DNA from: JANNHK01 sp034408875
GTDB taxonomy: Bacteria > Actinomycetota > Acidimicrobiia > IMCC26256 > PALSA-610
Direction: 5' to 3'
DNA: 34,213 bases
NCBI GenBank assembly: GCA_034408875.1
Contig: JAWXCJ010000122.1
Location: forward strand, 1 to 34,213
This document shows, piece after piece, positions 7,100 to 15,828 of the stretch; the first letter of the stretch is position 1; each line of letters opens with the position of its first letter. Below the pieces are notes generated by a model. It was not told the origin of the DNA and searched no databases. It saw only the letters and a list, made by a program, of their open reading frames with translations. The translations under genes were made by a program, and so were the position numbers.

Positions 7100-8911
7100 T
7101 TTCGCCGTATGGGTTCCCGGGGTCAAACCGTCACGGGGCCCACGATGTTCCGGAAGCGCAAATACGAACGTTGCACCTGCGCCGAGCTCGCTCTCGACCC
7201 AGATGCGGCCGCCCAGCGCGTCGACGTACCGTTGGGCGATCGCGAGCCCGAGGCCCGTTCCACCGCTGGAGTCGCGTGAAGGTGACGCCCGGTAGAACCG
7301 CTCGAAGATCCGCTCCTGTTCTTCGAGCGCGATACCCGGACCCTGGTCGACAACTTCGACGAGCACTTCGCCGTGCTCGCGCGAACCGCATACCGAGATC
7401 CGTGTCCCCGACGGAGAAAACTTGATGGCGTTGGCGAGCAAGTTGTCGACCACGTGCCGGAATGCGTCGCGGTCGGCAAGGGCAACGAGGTCGCCGGCCA
7501 CGTCGACGACGATCTCGTGGCGCAACAGCGGCGTCAAGGAAGTCACGATCTCATCTACGGCGTCGACGACAACCAGCGGATGGATGTCGAGGTGCATGTC
7601 GTCGCTCTCGATGCGCGAGAGGTCGAGCAACTGGGTGAGGAGGCGGCCGAGTTCGTCCGCGCTCACCGCGGCCCGTTGGACCATGTTCTGGCGGGTTCCG
7701 TCGTCGAGTCGGTCCCATTGGAACAGCACCGTGTCGATGAAGCCTTTCGTCGCGGTGAGCGGAGTGCGGAGTTGATGCGACGCGAGCGCCACGAACTCCG
7801 ACTTCAAACGGTCGGCCTCGCGGAGCCGCTCAGTCAGTTGGCGTTCGCGGTCGTACGCCTGGGTGCGCACGATGAGCAGCGTGACGTGCTCGGCGTACGT
7901 CTGGAGCAGACGGACGGTATCGGCATCGGCCAGCTCTGGGTCGCGGAAGAACGCGACCATGGCCCCGACGATCTCGTTGTCGGCGCCGAGCGGGACGGTG
8001 ACCGAGGCCCGCGCCATATCGAGGGTCGCGCGATTGCGGAACCTCTCGACCCACTCGGGGAAGCGCTCATCGTCGAGCAGGTTCGGAACGACGACCGTCT
8101 CACCGAAGTTCACGGCCCGGGCGAGCGGGGTCTTGTCGACCGACGCCAACTCCCAGCGTGTGTGCCGCTCGATGCGTTTCACCGTCCAATCGTCGGTGGC
8201 GAGCCCGCCCGCGGCCAGGACGAGGTGGTCCCCCTCACGCAAGTGGATGATGACCATTTCGCCCCTGATCGCACTGCGGGCCGCGGCCATGATCGAATCG
8301 AGCGTCGGCTTGAGTTCCGGTTGCGAAGTCACAGTCCGCAACGCCTCGTGCAACCGTTCGAGACTCGCCGACGTGCGCGCCTGGGCGAACGAACTCGCGT
8401 TCGCGTACGCGACGAGTGCGAAAGCCGCGGACGCGAACATCGTGATGGGAACCCATCCGACCTTGTCGGCGTCGGGGAGCGTGGCTTCGCGAACGACAGC
8501 GAGGGCGATCACCAACACGCCACCCGCGAACGCCCACACCCGACCGGTGAGTGCGCCCAGGTACGCAACCGACGTGAGGTAGGCGAACAACGCGACGACC
8601 GACCACTCCGGCTCGACGTACGCGATCGCGGTCGCGATCGCGATGCCCTCTGCGGCGGAGAACCGGACGATGGGGAACCGCGGGTTGCGGGCCCACAGAT
8701 GCCGCCACACGAGCGCGACGGCGAGATCCAGGAGACACAGCAGCACGATGGCGGCGCGCGTCTTCGTCGGAATGTCGGCGAGCATCGCGCCGACGACGAT
8801 CAGGGTGATACCGATAATGCGGATGTAGATGCTTTCGACGATGGTCGTCCGCGGCAACGGGGTGCGCCGGAGCGGCGGCCCGCTGGAGTCCGGGCGATTG
8901 TCGTCGGTCAC
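7082..8911 (-). CDS. Membrane sensor histidine kinase with GAF domain
   Basis: A 609-aa protein. Residues about 25-190 hold several hydrophobic segments forming a multi-helix membrane sensor. A GAF-like domain follows (about 215-345; it contains MVIIHLREGDHLVLAAGG). Then a HisKA domain has the phosphoacceptor His379 in ASHQLRTPLTA, and a HATPase domain carries NLLANAIKFSPSG (N box), VDQGPGI (G1) and GGTGLGLAIAQ (G2). No response regulator is adjacent, so it is an orphan kinase. I chose GTG 8911 because the longer frame to 9070 would overlap the divergent phosphatase gene; only 33 nt separate the two starts. Confidence 0.9.
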   Translation of the reverse strand: MTDDNRPDSSGPPLRRTPLPRTTIVESIYIRIIGITLIVVGAMLADIPTKTRAAIVLLCLLDLAVALVWRHLWARNPRFPIVRFSAAEGIAIATAIAYVEPEWSVVALFAYLTSVAYLGALTGRVWAFAGGVLVIALAVVREATLPDADKVGWVPITMFASAAFALVAYANASSFAQARTSASLERLHEALRTVTSQPELKPTLDSIMAAARSAIRGEMVIIHLREGDHLVLAAGGLATDDWTVKRIERHTRWELASVDKTPLARAVNFGETVVVPNLLDDERFPEWVERFRNRATLDMARASVTVPLGADNEIVGAMVAFFRDPELADADTVRLLQTYAEHVTLLIVRTQAYDRERQLTERLREADRLKSEFVALASHQLRTPLTATKGFIDTVLFQWDRLDDGTRQNMVQRAAVSADELGRLLTQLLDLSRIESDDMHLDIHPLVVVDAVDEIVTSLTPLLRHEIVVDVAGDLVALADRDAFRHVVDNLLANAIKFSPSGTRISVCGSREHGEVLVEVVDQGPGIALEEQERIFERFYRASPSRDSSGGTGLGLAIAQRYVDALGGRIWVESELGAGATFVFALPEHRGPRDGLTPGTHTAKLDQPV

Positions 8912-8944
8912 TGCCGCAAGTCTCGCGCGTGATTCACTACCCCC

Positions 8945-9559
8945 GTGCGCCGCGTCCTCGTCATCCGCCACGGAGAGTCGACATGGAACGTGGAACGCCG
9001 CTGGCAGGGCTGGCTCGACGCGCCACTGACACCGGCCGGCGTCGAGCAGGCCGTGACCCGAGCCCGCCAACTCTCACGCGACGGTGTGATACCGCGGGTG
9101 GTCTACACGTCCGATCTGGAGCGGGCGCGCCGAACCGCCGAAATCGTCGCCAACCGGCTCGACGCGCCACTGATTCCAGACCTTGGCTTTCGCGAACGCA
9201 ACGGGGGCGAGTGGCAGGGCCAGACCGTCGACGAGATCGAGGCGGGATGGCCGGGAATGCGCGACGCATGGCGGCGCGGCGAACTCGACGCACCGCCGGG
9301 CGGCGAGACCGACTCGCAGGCACTCGCCCGGTTCGACGCCGCGCTGCACCGCGCGCTCGCACATGTCGGCGACGGCATGCTGCTCATCGTCACGCATCAC
9401 GGTGTCCTACGCGTCGTCGCCAACCGCGCGGGCGCCGCGGTCGAGGCCACCATTCCCAACCTCGGCGGCTTCTGGTTCGAAGTCGACGGCGGCATGCTGG
9501 TCGACGCCGAACCGGTCGGAGAACTCGAGCCCGACGGCGAACGCCCCGCCGTCGAATAG
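8945..9559 (+). CDS. Histidine phosphatase superfamily protein (phosphoglycerate mutase-like)
   Basis: This 204-aa protein has the catalytic RHGEST motif with phospho-histidine His9, the second-site sequence RARRTAEI, ERNGGEWQG (general acid Glu) and THHGVLR with the second catalytic His. These are hallmarks of the dPGM/GpmB branch, which covers cofactor-dependent mutases and broad phosphatases. The length fits a phosphatase more than glycolytic GpmA (about 230-250 aa). It is divergent from the histidine kinase. The substrate cannot be deduced. Confidence 0.88.
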   Translation: MRRVLVIRHGESTWNVERRWQGWLDAPLTPAGVEQAVTRARQLSRDGVIPRVVYTSDLERARRTAEIVANRLDAPLIPDLGFRERNGGEWQGQTVDEIEAGWPGMRDAWRRGELDAPPGGETDSQALARFDAALHRALAHVGDGMLLIVTHHGVLRVVANRAGAAVEATIPNLGGFWFEVDGGMLVDAEPVGELEPDGERPAVE

Positions 9560-9716
9560 CGCGCTCAGGCGCGCCGCACGACGAGGTTTCTTCGACATCG
9601 CCGCAGAGGCGATCCCGCCACCGATCGCGCCCCCGATACCGAAGCCGGCGGCGGACTGGGCGGTGACCCGCTGGTTCGCGAAACCGGCGGACCCGGGTTA
9701 CCATGCCGAACGTACG
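9560..9716. other. Intergenic stretch with no clear gene
   Basis: I see no gene with a start here. On the minus strand one frame reads a Gly/Ala-rich stretch (GFGIGGAIGGGIASAAMSKKPRR) that resembles a glycine-zipper membrane segment. It lacks a start codon and is preceded by a stop, so at best it is a remnant. Confidence 0.3.
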
Positions 9717-9738
9717 CGCGCTCGCGATCGCGAGCGCG
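9717..9738. promoter_or_regulatory. Perfect 22-bp palindrome before the restriction-modification-like locus
   Basis: The arm CGCGCTCGCGA is followed directly by its exact reverse complement, with no spacer, centred between 9727 and 9728. It contains GCGATCGC. It ends 15 nt before the GTG start of the methyltransferase gene. It could be an autoregulatory operator, a hairpin in the leader, or a self-methylated control site. Confidence 0.55.
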
Positions 9739-9753
9739 TGCGAAAGGGAACAC

Positions 9754-11253
9754 GTGGCGCAGCCTCTGTCTCAAGGCCCCCGTCGCAGACCTACCGCGAC
9801 GTCGAACTTCGGCGTGTCCCGCCGCGAGAGCCACGACGCATCTGCCTTCTACGACCGGTTCACACTCCCGCAGATCTCCGACGACGACGAGATCGCCGAA
9901 CACGCCGCGCGCGATGCCATTTGGTGCGGAGACGCCCGCAAGATGGACGACTACGGCCTCATCAACGACAACTCGGTCGCGCTCGTCGTCACCTCGCCCC
10001 CGTACTTCGCGGGGAAGGAGTACGAGGAAGCACTCGGCGAGGGCCATATTCCCGCGAGCTATGTCGAGTACCAGACGATGCTCGAGGACGTCTTCCATGA
10101 GTGCTATCGAAAGCTCGAACCCGGTGGCCGCATCGCGGTGAACGTTGCGAACCTGGGCCGCAAGCCGTACCGATCGCTGTCGGCCGACGTCATCGGGATC
10201 CTGTCGCGACTCGGGTATCTGCTCCGGGGCGAGATCATCTGGAGAAAGCAGCAGGCAGCCAGCGGTTCTTGCGCGTGGGGTACCTATCAGCGGCCGGGCA
10301 ACCCCGTCCTTCGTGACGTTACCGAGCGCGTCGTGGTTGCAAGCAAGGGTCGATTCGACCGCGCTCGTACGCCGGCACAGCGCCTGGAGAAGGAACAGCC
10401 GAACGAGGGTTCGATGTTCATGGACGACTTCGTCGATGCGACGATCGACTTGTGGGACATTCCTGCCGAGAGTGCGAGCCGCGTCGGCCACCCTGCACCG
10501 TTTCCAGTCGAACTTCCGCGCCGGCTCATCGAGTTGTACACGTATCGCGCCGACCTAGTACTCGATCCCTTCATGGGTTCGGGATCGACGGCTATCGCTG
10601 CGCTGCGTAAGGAACGGTTCTTCGTCGGGTTCGACACCGACGCCGCCTACACCGAGCGAGCGCAGGAACGCATCGCCGACGAACGCCGCCAGAAAGCGGA
10701 GCGAGAGGAGCAGGAACTTGACAGACGGGTCGTAGTGCCGCCAGTACGGCCGCGGCGCGACGAGGCACCGACAGACGAAAACTTCCAAGCACGCGCAGTT
10801 CGGCAAGGCCAAAAGGCCAAGGCGCTGGCGCGGGAGGTTCTCGAAGAGTTCGGGTTCGCAGACATCGAGGCCGAGACCAAGTACCCCGATCTTGGCGTCG
10901 AAGTTAACTTCCGGGCACGCGATCAGCGCGGCGGCTTGTGGTTGTTCGATGTCTCCGGCGCGTTCAGCAGCACGCGACCGGGGCTGAAACGAACCGACAC
11001 GCTGTGGAAGGCGTTGGGGAAGGCAACCGTGCTGCACCAAGCTCGGAACCACACACCGAAACGCGGTGACCTCGGCCCGCTCGTCCTCCTTTCGACCGAT
11101 CTTCCCCCGCGCAACAGTTCCGGGCGCCGCGCGCTCGAATCGGTCACGTCGCAAGACGGCACGGCTCCGGTTCATGACTTCATCGAGATCCTCGATGCCG
11201 ACGGACTCACTCGGCTTGCCTCCTACGCAAAGGGAACTGCCAAGGGCTCATGA
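9754..11253 (+). CDS. DNA methyltransferase (beta-type, TSPPY) with extra C-terminal domain
   Basis: The 499-aa protein has the catalytic motif TSPPY (80-84) before the SAM-binding motif DPFMGSGST (271-279). This order is typical of beta-class amino-methyltransferases; SPPY favours N4-cytosine but does not exclude N6-adenine. After about residue 310 comes a charged linker, then a roughly 150-aa C-terminal domain containing TKYPDLGVEVNFRA and WLFDVSGAF (Asp399) that is not part of the methyltransferase fold. It may be a nuclease-like or recognition domain. I chose GTG 9754 because GAAAGGGA lies just upstream; an ATG at 9703 would include the palindrome in the coding region. It overlaps the next gene by 4 nt. 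Confidence 0.85.
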   Translation: MAQPLSQGPRRRPTATSNFGVSRRESHDASAFYDRFTLPQISDDDEIAEHAARDAIWCGDARKMDDYGLINDNSVALVVTSPPYFAGKEYEEALGEGHIPASYVEYQTMLEDVFHECYRKLEPGGRIAVNVANLGRKPYRSLSADVIGILSRLGYLLRGEIIWRKQQAASGSCAWGTYQRPGNPVLRDVTERVVVASKGRFDRARTPAQRLEKEQPNEGSMFMDDFVDATIDLWDIPAESASRVGHPAPFPVELPRRLIELYTYRADLVLDPFMGSGSTAIAALRKERFFVGFDTDAAYTERAQERIADERRQKAEREEQELDRRVVVPPVRPRRDEAPTDENFQARAVRQGQKAKALAREVLEEFGFADIEAETKYPDLGVEVNFRARDQRGGLWLFDVSGAFSSTRPGLKRTDTLWKALGKATVLHQARNHTPKRGDLGPLVLLSTDLPPRNSSGRRALESVTSQDGTAPVHDFIEILDADGLTRLASYAKGTAKGS

Positions 11254-11600
11254 GTGGAGCGTCCCTTCCTCCACGGCAACTCGTGGCGTTTGCGGTCACT
11301 CACGAGGATCCTCCGCGAGTCCTGATCGCCGAGGACGAGCAAGTTCTCAGCAGGCTTCTCGCACTCGAGCTTGTTGCTGCCACACGGCCGTCCGACTTGA
11401 ACGCGGCGCAGCTCACGGCTATCCGAGACGCGCTCCTGGATGAGCGATGGGCCGATGCCGTCGTGGCATGGATCGCGGCGACCGACATCATCGTCGATGT
11501 GTATTCGACCGAAGCCGTTCGGAGCGCCACTCACCTCGACGAACTCCGCACGAGCCTCGAGTTGAGGGTGGCCCCAATCTTCGACGACGGCGATGCCTGA
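11250..11600 (+). CDS. Small protein of unknown function in the RM-like operon
   Basis: This 116-aa protein has an ATG start overlapping the methyltransferase stop (ATGA) and a 3' end overlapping the next gene by 8 nt. The operon is therefore tightly coupled. The sequence is mostly helical and acidic, with no signal peptide, no membrane segment and no motif I recognise. A role as accessory or control subunit of the methyltransferase/endonuclease pair is inference from position only. Confidence 0.7.
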   Translation: MSGASLPPRQLVAFAVTHEDPPRVLIAEDEQVLSRLLALELVAATRPSDLNAAQLTAIRDALLDERWADAVVAWIAATDIIVDVYSTEAVRSATHLDELRTSLELRVAPIFDDGDA

Positions 11601-12597
11601 CGACCGGACAACGGTGACCGAGCTCGCGACGGCCCTCGGAACCGTCGGGCCCGCCGATCTCGCAACCGTTCTCGAGAAGCGGCCGCCCGTCGTCAAGATC
11701 AACGACGATGACTGGGACCGGATTGAAGCACTGCACGACTCACGGCGATTCGCTGCGGAGTTCGCCGCCGCGTTCGCCAATGGACAAGCATTCCTCACGG
11801 CCCGCAACGCGCTGCGGGGGCGATGTCCGATCGAGGTCGAGTGGATCGGGGGTCGTCGCTCAATCGGCGACGATGCCACCCCGACCGACATTCGCATCGA
11901 CCACGTGTTCCAGATCAGCTGCAAGTATCTCTCGTCAAACATTGCGAACGTGTCACCCGCACGGTTGTTCGACGGACTTCTTTCGACCGCAGGCAATTGG
12001 CAACGCCGGGATTGGTATGAGACGACCGCGCCGGCGGAGTACCGAGAGCTGTACGCGGTATGCCGGAACGCGAGCGGGCTCAAGGAGCTCCCGGTGAATC
12101 ATGGCGACCTCACAACTGCGCACCGGCGCCTTATCAGCAAATCGATCCGCGGGCGCAAGTACCCGGAGAACGCGCAGCGCGCGTACGCACAGCTCTGCGA
12201 GGCCGTGAGTATCGCATCGGCAGACCGCTGGAACACGAACATCAAACGCGCCGGCATGGGCGAACGGATGCTCTGGCGACTGTTGCGTATCGGAGGCGCT
12301 TCGTACTACCTCCTCGGTGTGGACGCCTCACAGTTGTTGCGGGTCCGCGTCGCTGGTCCCGGCGATTGGCGTCAGGAGTTCGAGTTCGTCTCGCTCGACA
12401 TCACGGCCGCACGCGCCGGCCAACCGCAGGTGAATTGGATCGGTAGGTGCCGGGAACGCAGTTCGCACAAGACGCGCGAAGTACGCGGCCGGGCCGAGAT
12501 TCGCTGGAGTCACGGTCGGTTTCGCCAGCCACCCGAGGCAAAGATCTACGTTGAGACGCCGGTGAGCGAATTGCCTGGATACTTCGCTCTCACGTAG
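11593..12597 (+). CDS. Putative restriction endonuclease partner (HaeIII-like active-site pattern)
   Basis: A 334-aa protein. The region at residues 98-125 reads PTDIRIDHVFQISCKYLSS followed by NIANVSPARLF. Asp99, then Ser109-Cys-Lys111 in a beta-strand-like stretch, then an Asn/Ser-rich and SP-x-RL tail resemble the catalytic core of HaeIII-type endonucleases (IS-x-KHN...RLS), a divergent PD-(D/E)xK group. The rest is charged with no recognised domain. Position directly downstream of a DNA methyltransferase supports a nuclease role. I rate the coding call high and the function moderate; it could be another operon-specific effector. Confidence 0.6.
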   Translation: MPDDRTTVTELATALGTVGPADLATVLEKRPPVVKINDDDWDRIEALHDSRRFAAEFAAAFANGQAFLTARNALRGRCPIEVEWIGGRRSIGDDATPTDIRIDHVFQISCKYLSSNIANVSPARLFDGLLSTAGNWQRRDWYETTAPAEYRELYAVCRNASGLKELPVNHGDLTTAHRRLISKSIRGRKYPENAQRAYAQLCEAVSIASADRWNTNIKRAGMGERMLWRLLRIGGASYYLLGVDASQLLRVRVAGPGDWRQEFEFVSLDITAARAGQPQVNWIGRCRERSSHKTREVRGRAEIRWSHGRFRQPPEAKIYVETPVSELPGYFALT

Positions 12598-12653
12598 CGG
12601 GTTGCCGCTCGGCCGCGCGCGACCGACGCGCCGGGTAGTACGGTCCGACGCCA

Positions 12654-13124
12654 GTGGACGACGAGAGGGCACGCCTCGCCGCCGCGTGGGGCAGGATGCC
12701 CATCGGTCTCGTGACGACCGGCGGCTCGGCCCGGCGCGTCCTGATGTGGAACCGCGAGGCCGACCTCATCTTCGGGTGCCCGCTGGAGGCCCTGCCGGTC
12801 CGCGACCTGCCCCTCGTGCGCGTCGACCGTACGCCCTATCCCGAGGGCGAGCAGCCCGTAGAGCATGTGCTCGCCACGGGAGAACCGGTCATCGCGGAGC
12901 GGGCCCTGGTCGCCCGGCCCGACGGCACCTGGGCCGACGTTCGCATCAACGCGGTGCCCATGATCGCGCGCGACGGGGCCGCCCCGAGCGCGTTGCTCAT
13001 CATCGAGGACGTATCGATCCAGACCCGCCACGAACGCGACGCGCGCCTGCTCGCGTCGGTCGGCGATGCGCTGAGCGAGGTCGGCGGCGATGCGCCGGCA
13101 CTTCTCGACGCCACTCCCTCTTGA
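12654..13124 (+). CDS. PAS-domain N-terminal part of a broken signalling phosphatase
   Basis: The 156-aa frame opens with a PAS domain (MPIGLVTTGGSARRVLMWNR, later VRINAVPMIARDG and LLIIEDVS). It then begins the first helix of a GAF domain (RDARLLASVGDALSEVGGD) and stops a few residues later. In related proteins the GAF domain would continue in frame; here it resumes in the next frame at about 13100. The GTG start is preceded by TAGTAC 12 nt upstream, a possible -10 element. It is best read as the 5' part of one original gene with the next entry. Confidence 0.7.
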   Translation: MDDERARLAAAWGRMPIGLVTTGGSARRVLMWNREADLIFGCPLEALPVRDLPLVRVDRTPYPEGEQPVEHVLATGEPVIAERALVARPDGTWADVRINAVPMIARDGAAPSALLIIEDVSIQTRHERDARLLASVGDALSEVGGDAPALLDATPS

Positions 13125-14868
13125 CGGCGGCTCGATCCCCGCGCGGGTCGCTATCACCGGCGAACCCGCGTTGATGGGGCCCGAACTCGAGCGGGTAGCG
13201 CGCGAGCGCATCGAACCGGGCGACCGGCTGAACTGGCTCGAAGACGTGCTCCAACCACGTTCGTTCCTCGCGGTGCCGATGCGCAGCCGCGACGAAGTCG
13301 TCGGAGTGCTCTCCTTTAGCCAGACGGCCCAGTCAGCGCGGGCGTTCGTACCCGAAGACATCGGCCTCGCGGTCGAACTGGCCCGGCGCTGCACGGCGCT
13401 CCTCGAACAGGCCACATCGCACGCCGAGACGGCTCGCGCCCGCGGTGACACTGCTTCGCTCCAACGATTCGTCATCGCCATGGCTCGGGCCTCGACGGTC
13501 GACGCGGTGGTCCGCACAATTGTCGAACACGGCGCCGACGCCGCCGCGTCCGACGTGGTCAACGTCCCGCTCCGGCTGCGGGGCGAGATGACCGTGCGGG
13601 TGTACCACTCGTCACGCGGCGAAACCGCCGGCGTTTTCCCGACGTTCGGAATCGACTACGAACTCCCGATCGTCGACACCATCGTGCACAACCGCCCGTG
13701 GTTCCTCGCTGATCGAGACGAGTTCGCGAAGTCGTTCCCGGCAAACGTGAGTTCCCTCGACGCGCACGGCATGCAGGCAGTGGCCACGCTTCCCCTACGC
13801 GCTTCCGATGGTTCGGTCATCGGCGGCATCGCGTTCGGGTTCGCAGAACCGCAGACGTTCGACGGTCTCGACGCTCGCCTCGAAACCGTCGCCGACCTCG
13901 CGGCGCAGTCGATCGACCGGGCCCGGCTGTTCGACCATCAGCGCGACGTCGCCCGCACGTTGCAACTCGCCCTGCTTCCGGCCGCGCGGCCGTTACTCGA
14001 CGACGTGCCGATCGAAGCGCGGTACATCGCGGCCGGCGATGTCGCGGTCGGCGGCGACTGGTACGACGTCGTCCGCTTCGACGACGGTCGCATCGGCCTG
14101 TTGATCGGCGACGTCGCCGGTCGCGGCGTCGAAGCCGCCACGGTCATGGGCAAGGTCCGTCACGTCGCCGCCGCCCTCGCAATGGAACGGGAGTCACCCG
14201 GCGCCGTGCTCGAGCGCGTGAACGACTACCTGAACCAGGTCCCCGCTCGGCGCGCGATGGTCACGTGCTGTTACGTCATCGTCGATCCCGAACGCACCGC
14301 GCTGTGTTTCGCGTCGGCCGGTCACCCGCCCCCGCTCGTGGTCCCCGAGAACGGCCCTCCGCAGTTCCTGCCCAAACCGGCCGGCGTTCCCCTCGGCGCG
14401 GTCGCCGGCGCTCGCTACGAAGACGCTTCCTTCGTGCTCACGGGTCGCTCGACCCTCGTGCTCTACACCGACGGACTGATCGAGCGGCGGCGCGGTTCCG
14501 GCCGTCGGATCGAACTCGACCTTCCTGCCGATCCCGTGCACCTGCGCGATCTCCGGCATCGGTTGGCGCGCTGGCTCGACGACGCCGGCGTTTCGCATCT
14601 CGTCAACGACGACGTCATCGTGGCGATGAACGAGGCCGTGTCGAACAGCGCACTGCACGCGTACTCCGATGGCGACGGCGAGATCCGCGTCGCACTGGCG
14701 GTCGAAGCCGCAGCCGTCGTGGTGACGGTCGTCGACGGCGGCCGCTGGCAACCGCGGCGTGACGACCACGACGGTCGTGGGCTCGAACTCATCCGGGCGT
14801 TGATGAGCGATGTGCACATCGAGCGCACGTCGTCCGGCACACTCGTGCGGATGACTCGCGAGCTCTAG
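13090..14868 (+). CDS. GAF-GAF-PP2C (SpoIIE-type) phosphatase fused to an anti-sigma-like ATPase domain, internally deleted
   Basis: A 592-aa frame. The incomplete first GAF ends with FLAVPMRSRDEVVGVLSFSQ. A second GAF-like domain spans about 120-280. The SpoIIE/PP2C domain has GDVAVGGDWYDVV and LLIGDVAGRGVEAA as metal-binding motifs, then YTDGLIERR. The sequence then runs straight into ELDLPADP, the usual start of the HATPase_c_2 domain (NEAVSNSALHAY, GRGLELI). The last 50 or so residues of the PP2C fold, with the DD metal motif, are missing. Such proteins dephosphorylate anti-sigma antagonists in stress signalling. ATG 13090 has a GAGG about 8 nt upstream, so coupled translation from the PAS frame is possible, but loss of function is likely. 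Confidence 0.72.
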   Translation: MRRHFSTPLPLDGGSIPARVAITGEPALMGPELERVARERIEPGDRLNWLEDVLQPRSFLAVPMRSRDEVVGVLSFSQTAQSARAFVPEDIGLAVELARRCTALLEQATSHAETARARGDTASLQRFVIAMARASTVDAVVRTIVEHGADAAASDVVNVPLRLRGEMTVRVYHSSRGETAGVFPTFGIDYELPIVDTIVHNRPWFLADRDEFAKSFPANVSSLDAHGMQAVATLPLRASDGSVIGGIAFGFAEPQTFDGLDARLETVADLAAQSIDRARLFDHQRDVARTLQLALLPAARPLLDDVPIEARYIAAGDVAVGGDWYDVVRFDDGRIGLLIGDVAGRGVEAATVMGKVRHVAAALAMERESPGAVLERVNDYLNQVPARRAMVTCCYVIVDPERTALCFASAGHPPPLVVPENGPPQFLPKPAGVPLGAVAGARYEDASFVLTGRSTLVLYTDGLIERRRGSGRRIELDLPADPVHLRDLRHRLARWLDDAGVSHLVNDDVIVAMNEAVSNSALHAYSDGDGEIRVALAVEAAAVVVTVVDGGRWQPRRDDHDGRGLELIRALMSDVHIERTSSGTLVRMTREL

Positions 14869-14885
14869 CCGCTACCGAGGCCGTA

Positions 14886-15422
14886 CTACTCGCCGACCCC
14901 GCACTCGGTTTCGAACCACTCGTTGATGTTGTCGCCGGCCTCCTGGACCTCGGGCTGGCTCAGCGCTTCACCCAGTTCCGCCATATCTCCGAGATCACCA
15001 TCGGAATCGCCCAGCGCCTGCGCAAACTCGGCATAGGCGCCGTAGAAGGTTTCGAGGTCGTCACGGATGTCGTCGGGGGCGTCGTCGAGGAAACCTTCGA
15101 AGTTGCCCAGCGAGTTCTCGATCTCTTCGTCGCCGGCTCCGCTCATGGCGAGCCCGGCCGCGGCACTTATGCCGAGGAAGGCTTGCAGCGCGTCGCCGCA
15201 CTCGTCATCCGAGAAGATCCCGGCGTCGTCGAGCGCGTCGATGCCTTCCTCGAGATCTTCGACGTCTTCCTCCGTGATCTCGTCGTCGTTACCCGAGTCG
15301 TCGCCGGCCGCTTCACTCGCGGCGTCACTTGCAGACGCGTCGTCATCGTCGTCGTCGCCGCCGCAGGCCCCGAGCACGAGCGCGCCGACTGCCAGCATCG
15401 CCAGGAAGCGAGAACCTCGCAT
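14886..15422 (-). CDS. Acidic secreted lipoprotein
   Basis: A 178-aa protein with a lipoprotein signal peptide: MRGSRF, hydrophobic core LAMLAVGALVLG, then lipobox LGAC. The mature part starts GGDDDDDD and is strongly acidic and helical (EEDVEDLEEGIDALDD). No enzyme motif is seen. A Cys pair (in DDECGDAL and ETECGVGE) could form a disulfide. GAGGGG lies about 8 nt before the chosen ATG. It is probably a surface-anchored protein; function unknown. Confidence 0.82.
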   Translation of the reverse strand: MRGSRFLAMLAVGALVLGACGGDDDDDDASASDAASEAAGDDSGNDDEITEEDVEDLEEGIDALDDAGIFSDDECGDALQAFLGISAAAGLAMSGAGDEEIENSLGNFEGFLDDAPDDIRDDLETFYGAYAEFAQALGDSDGDLGDMAELGEALSQPEVQEAGDNINEWFETECGVGE

Positions 15423-15505
15423 AAACCACCCCTCAAAGATCGTGAATCCCCTGCCGGGTCGCCCGGATCCTACGCACGGCAACCGACCGCGCGGCGGCAG
15501 GAAGC

Positions 15506-15828
15506 GTGTGTAGGAAATGTGGGTACAACGGCCTAGTTCGAGCCGCCCTCGCCGAGTTCGCGGCGTCCGTCGAAATCCGCCTCCATGCCGAGGTCAGCCG
15601 TAACCGCCAGACCCAGATCGCGTTCATCGACGCGGTGCAGACGCTCCGCGAAGACATCGCCGGCGAGTACCAACCGCGGCGTCGAGGTGCAGTGCCGGTT
15701 CGGCGGCGATTGGGTCGACGGCTTCGAAGTGTTCGATCCCCGATTCCCTGTTCGCCATCAGCGACGTCCGCCCGAAGGGTGGCGACGGCGCACGACGCGG
15801 CGGGCCGTTCCGTTCAGAGTGGGCATAG
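15506..15828 (+). pseudogene. Decayed small gene with two frame changes
   Basis: Coding-like sequence shifts through three frames: first FAASVEIRLHAEVSRNRQTQ... to DIAGEY (to about 15670), then RGVEVQCRFGGDWVDGFEVFD (to about 15738), then DSLFAISDVRPKGGDGARRG ending at TAG 15826-15828. Removing one C near 15671 rejoins the first two segments as EYNRGVEV. The second junction probably lost sequence. The RGVEVxxRFxxxWxxGFEV pattern is reminiscent of small uncharacterised actinobacterial proteins. GTG 15506 is a possible original start. Confidence 0.5.

Noticed and set aside
5830..7425. 531-aa plus-strand frame over the thiolase
   Set aside because: Antisense shadow of a complete thiolase with all catalytic motifs.
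7373..8932. Long open frame on the plus strand opposite the histidine kinase
   Set aside because: It is the antisense of a well-supported kinase gene; long antisense frames are expected at this GC content. The sequence is Arg/Asp/Glu/Val-rich without domains.
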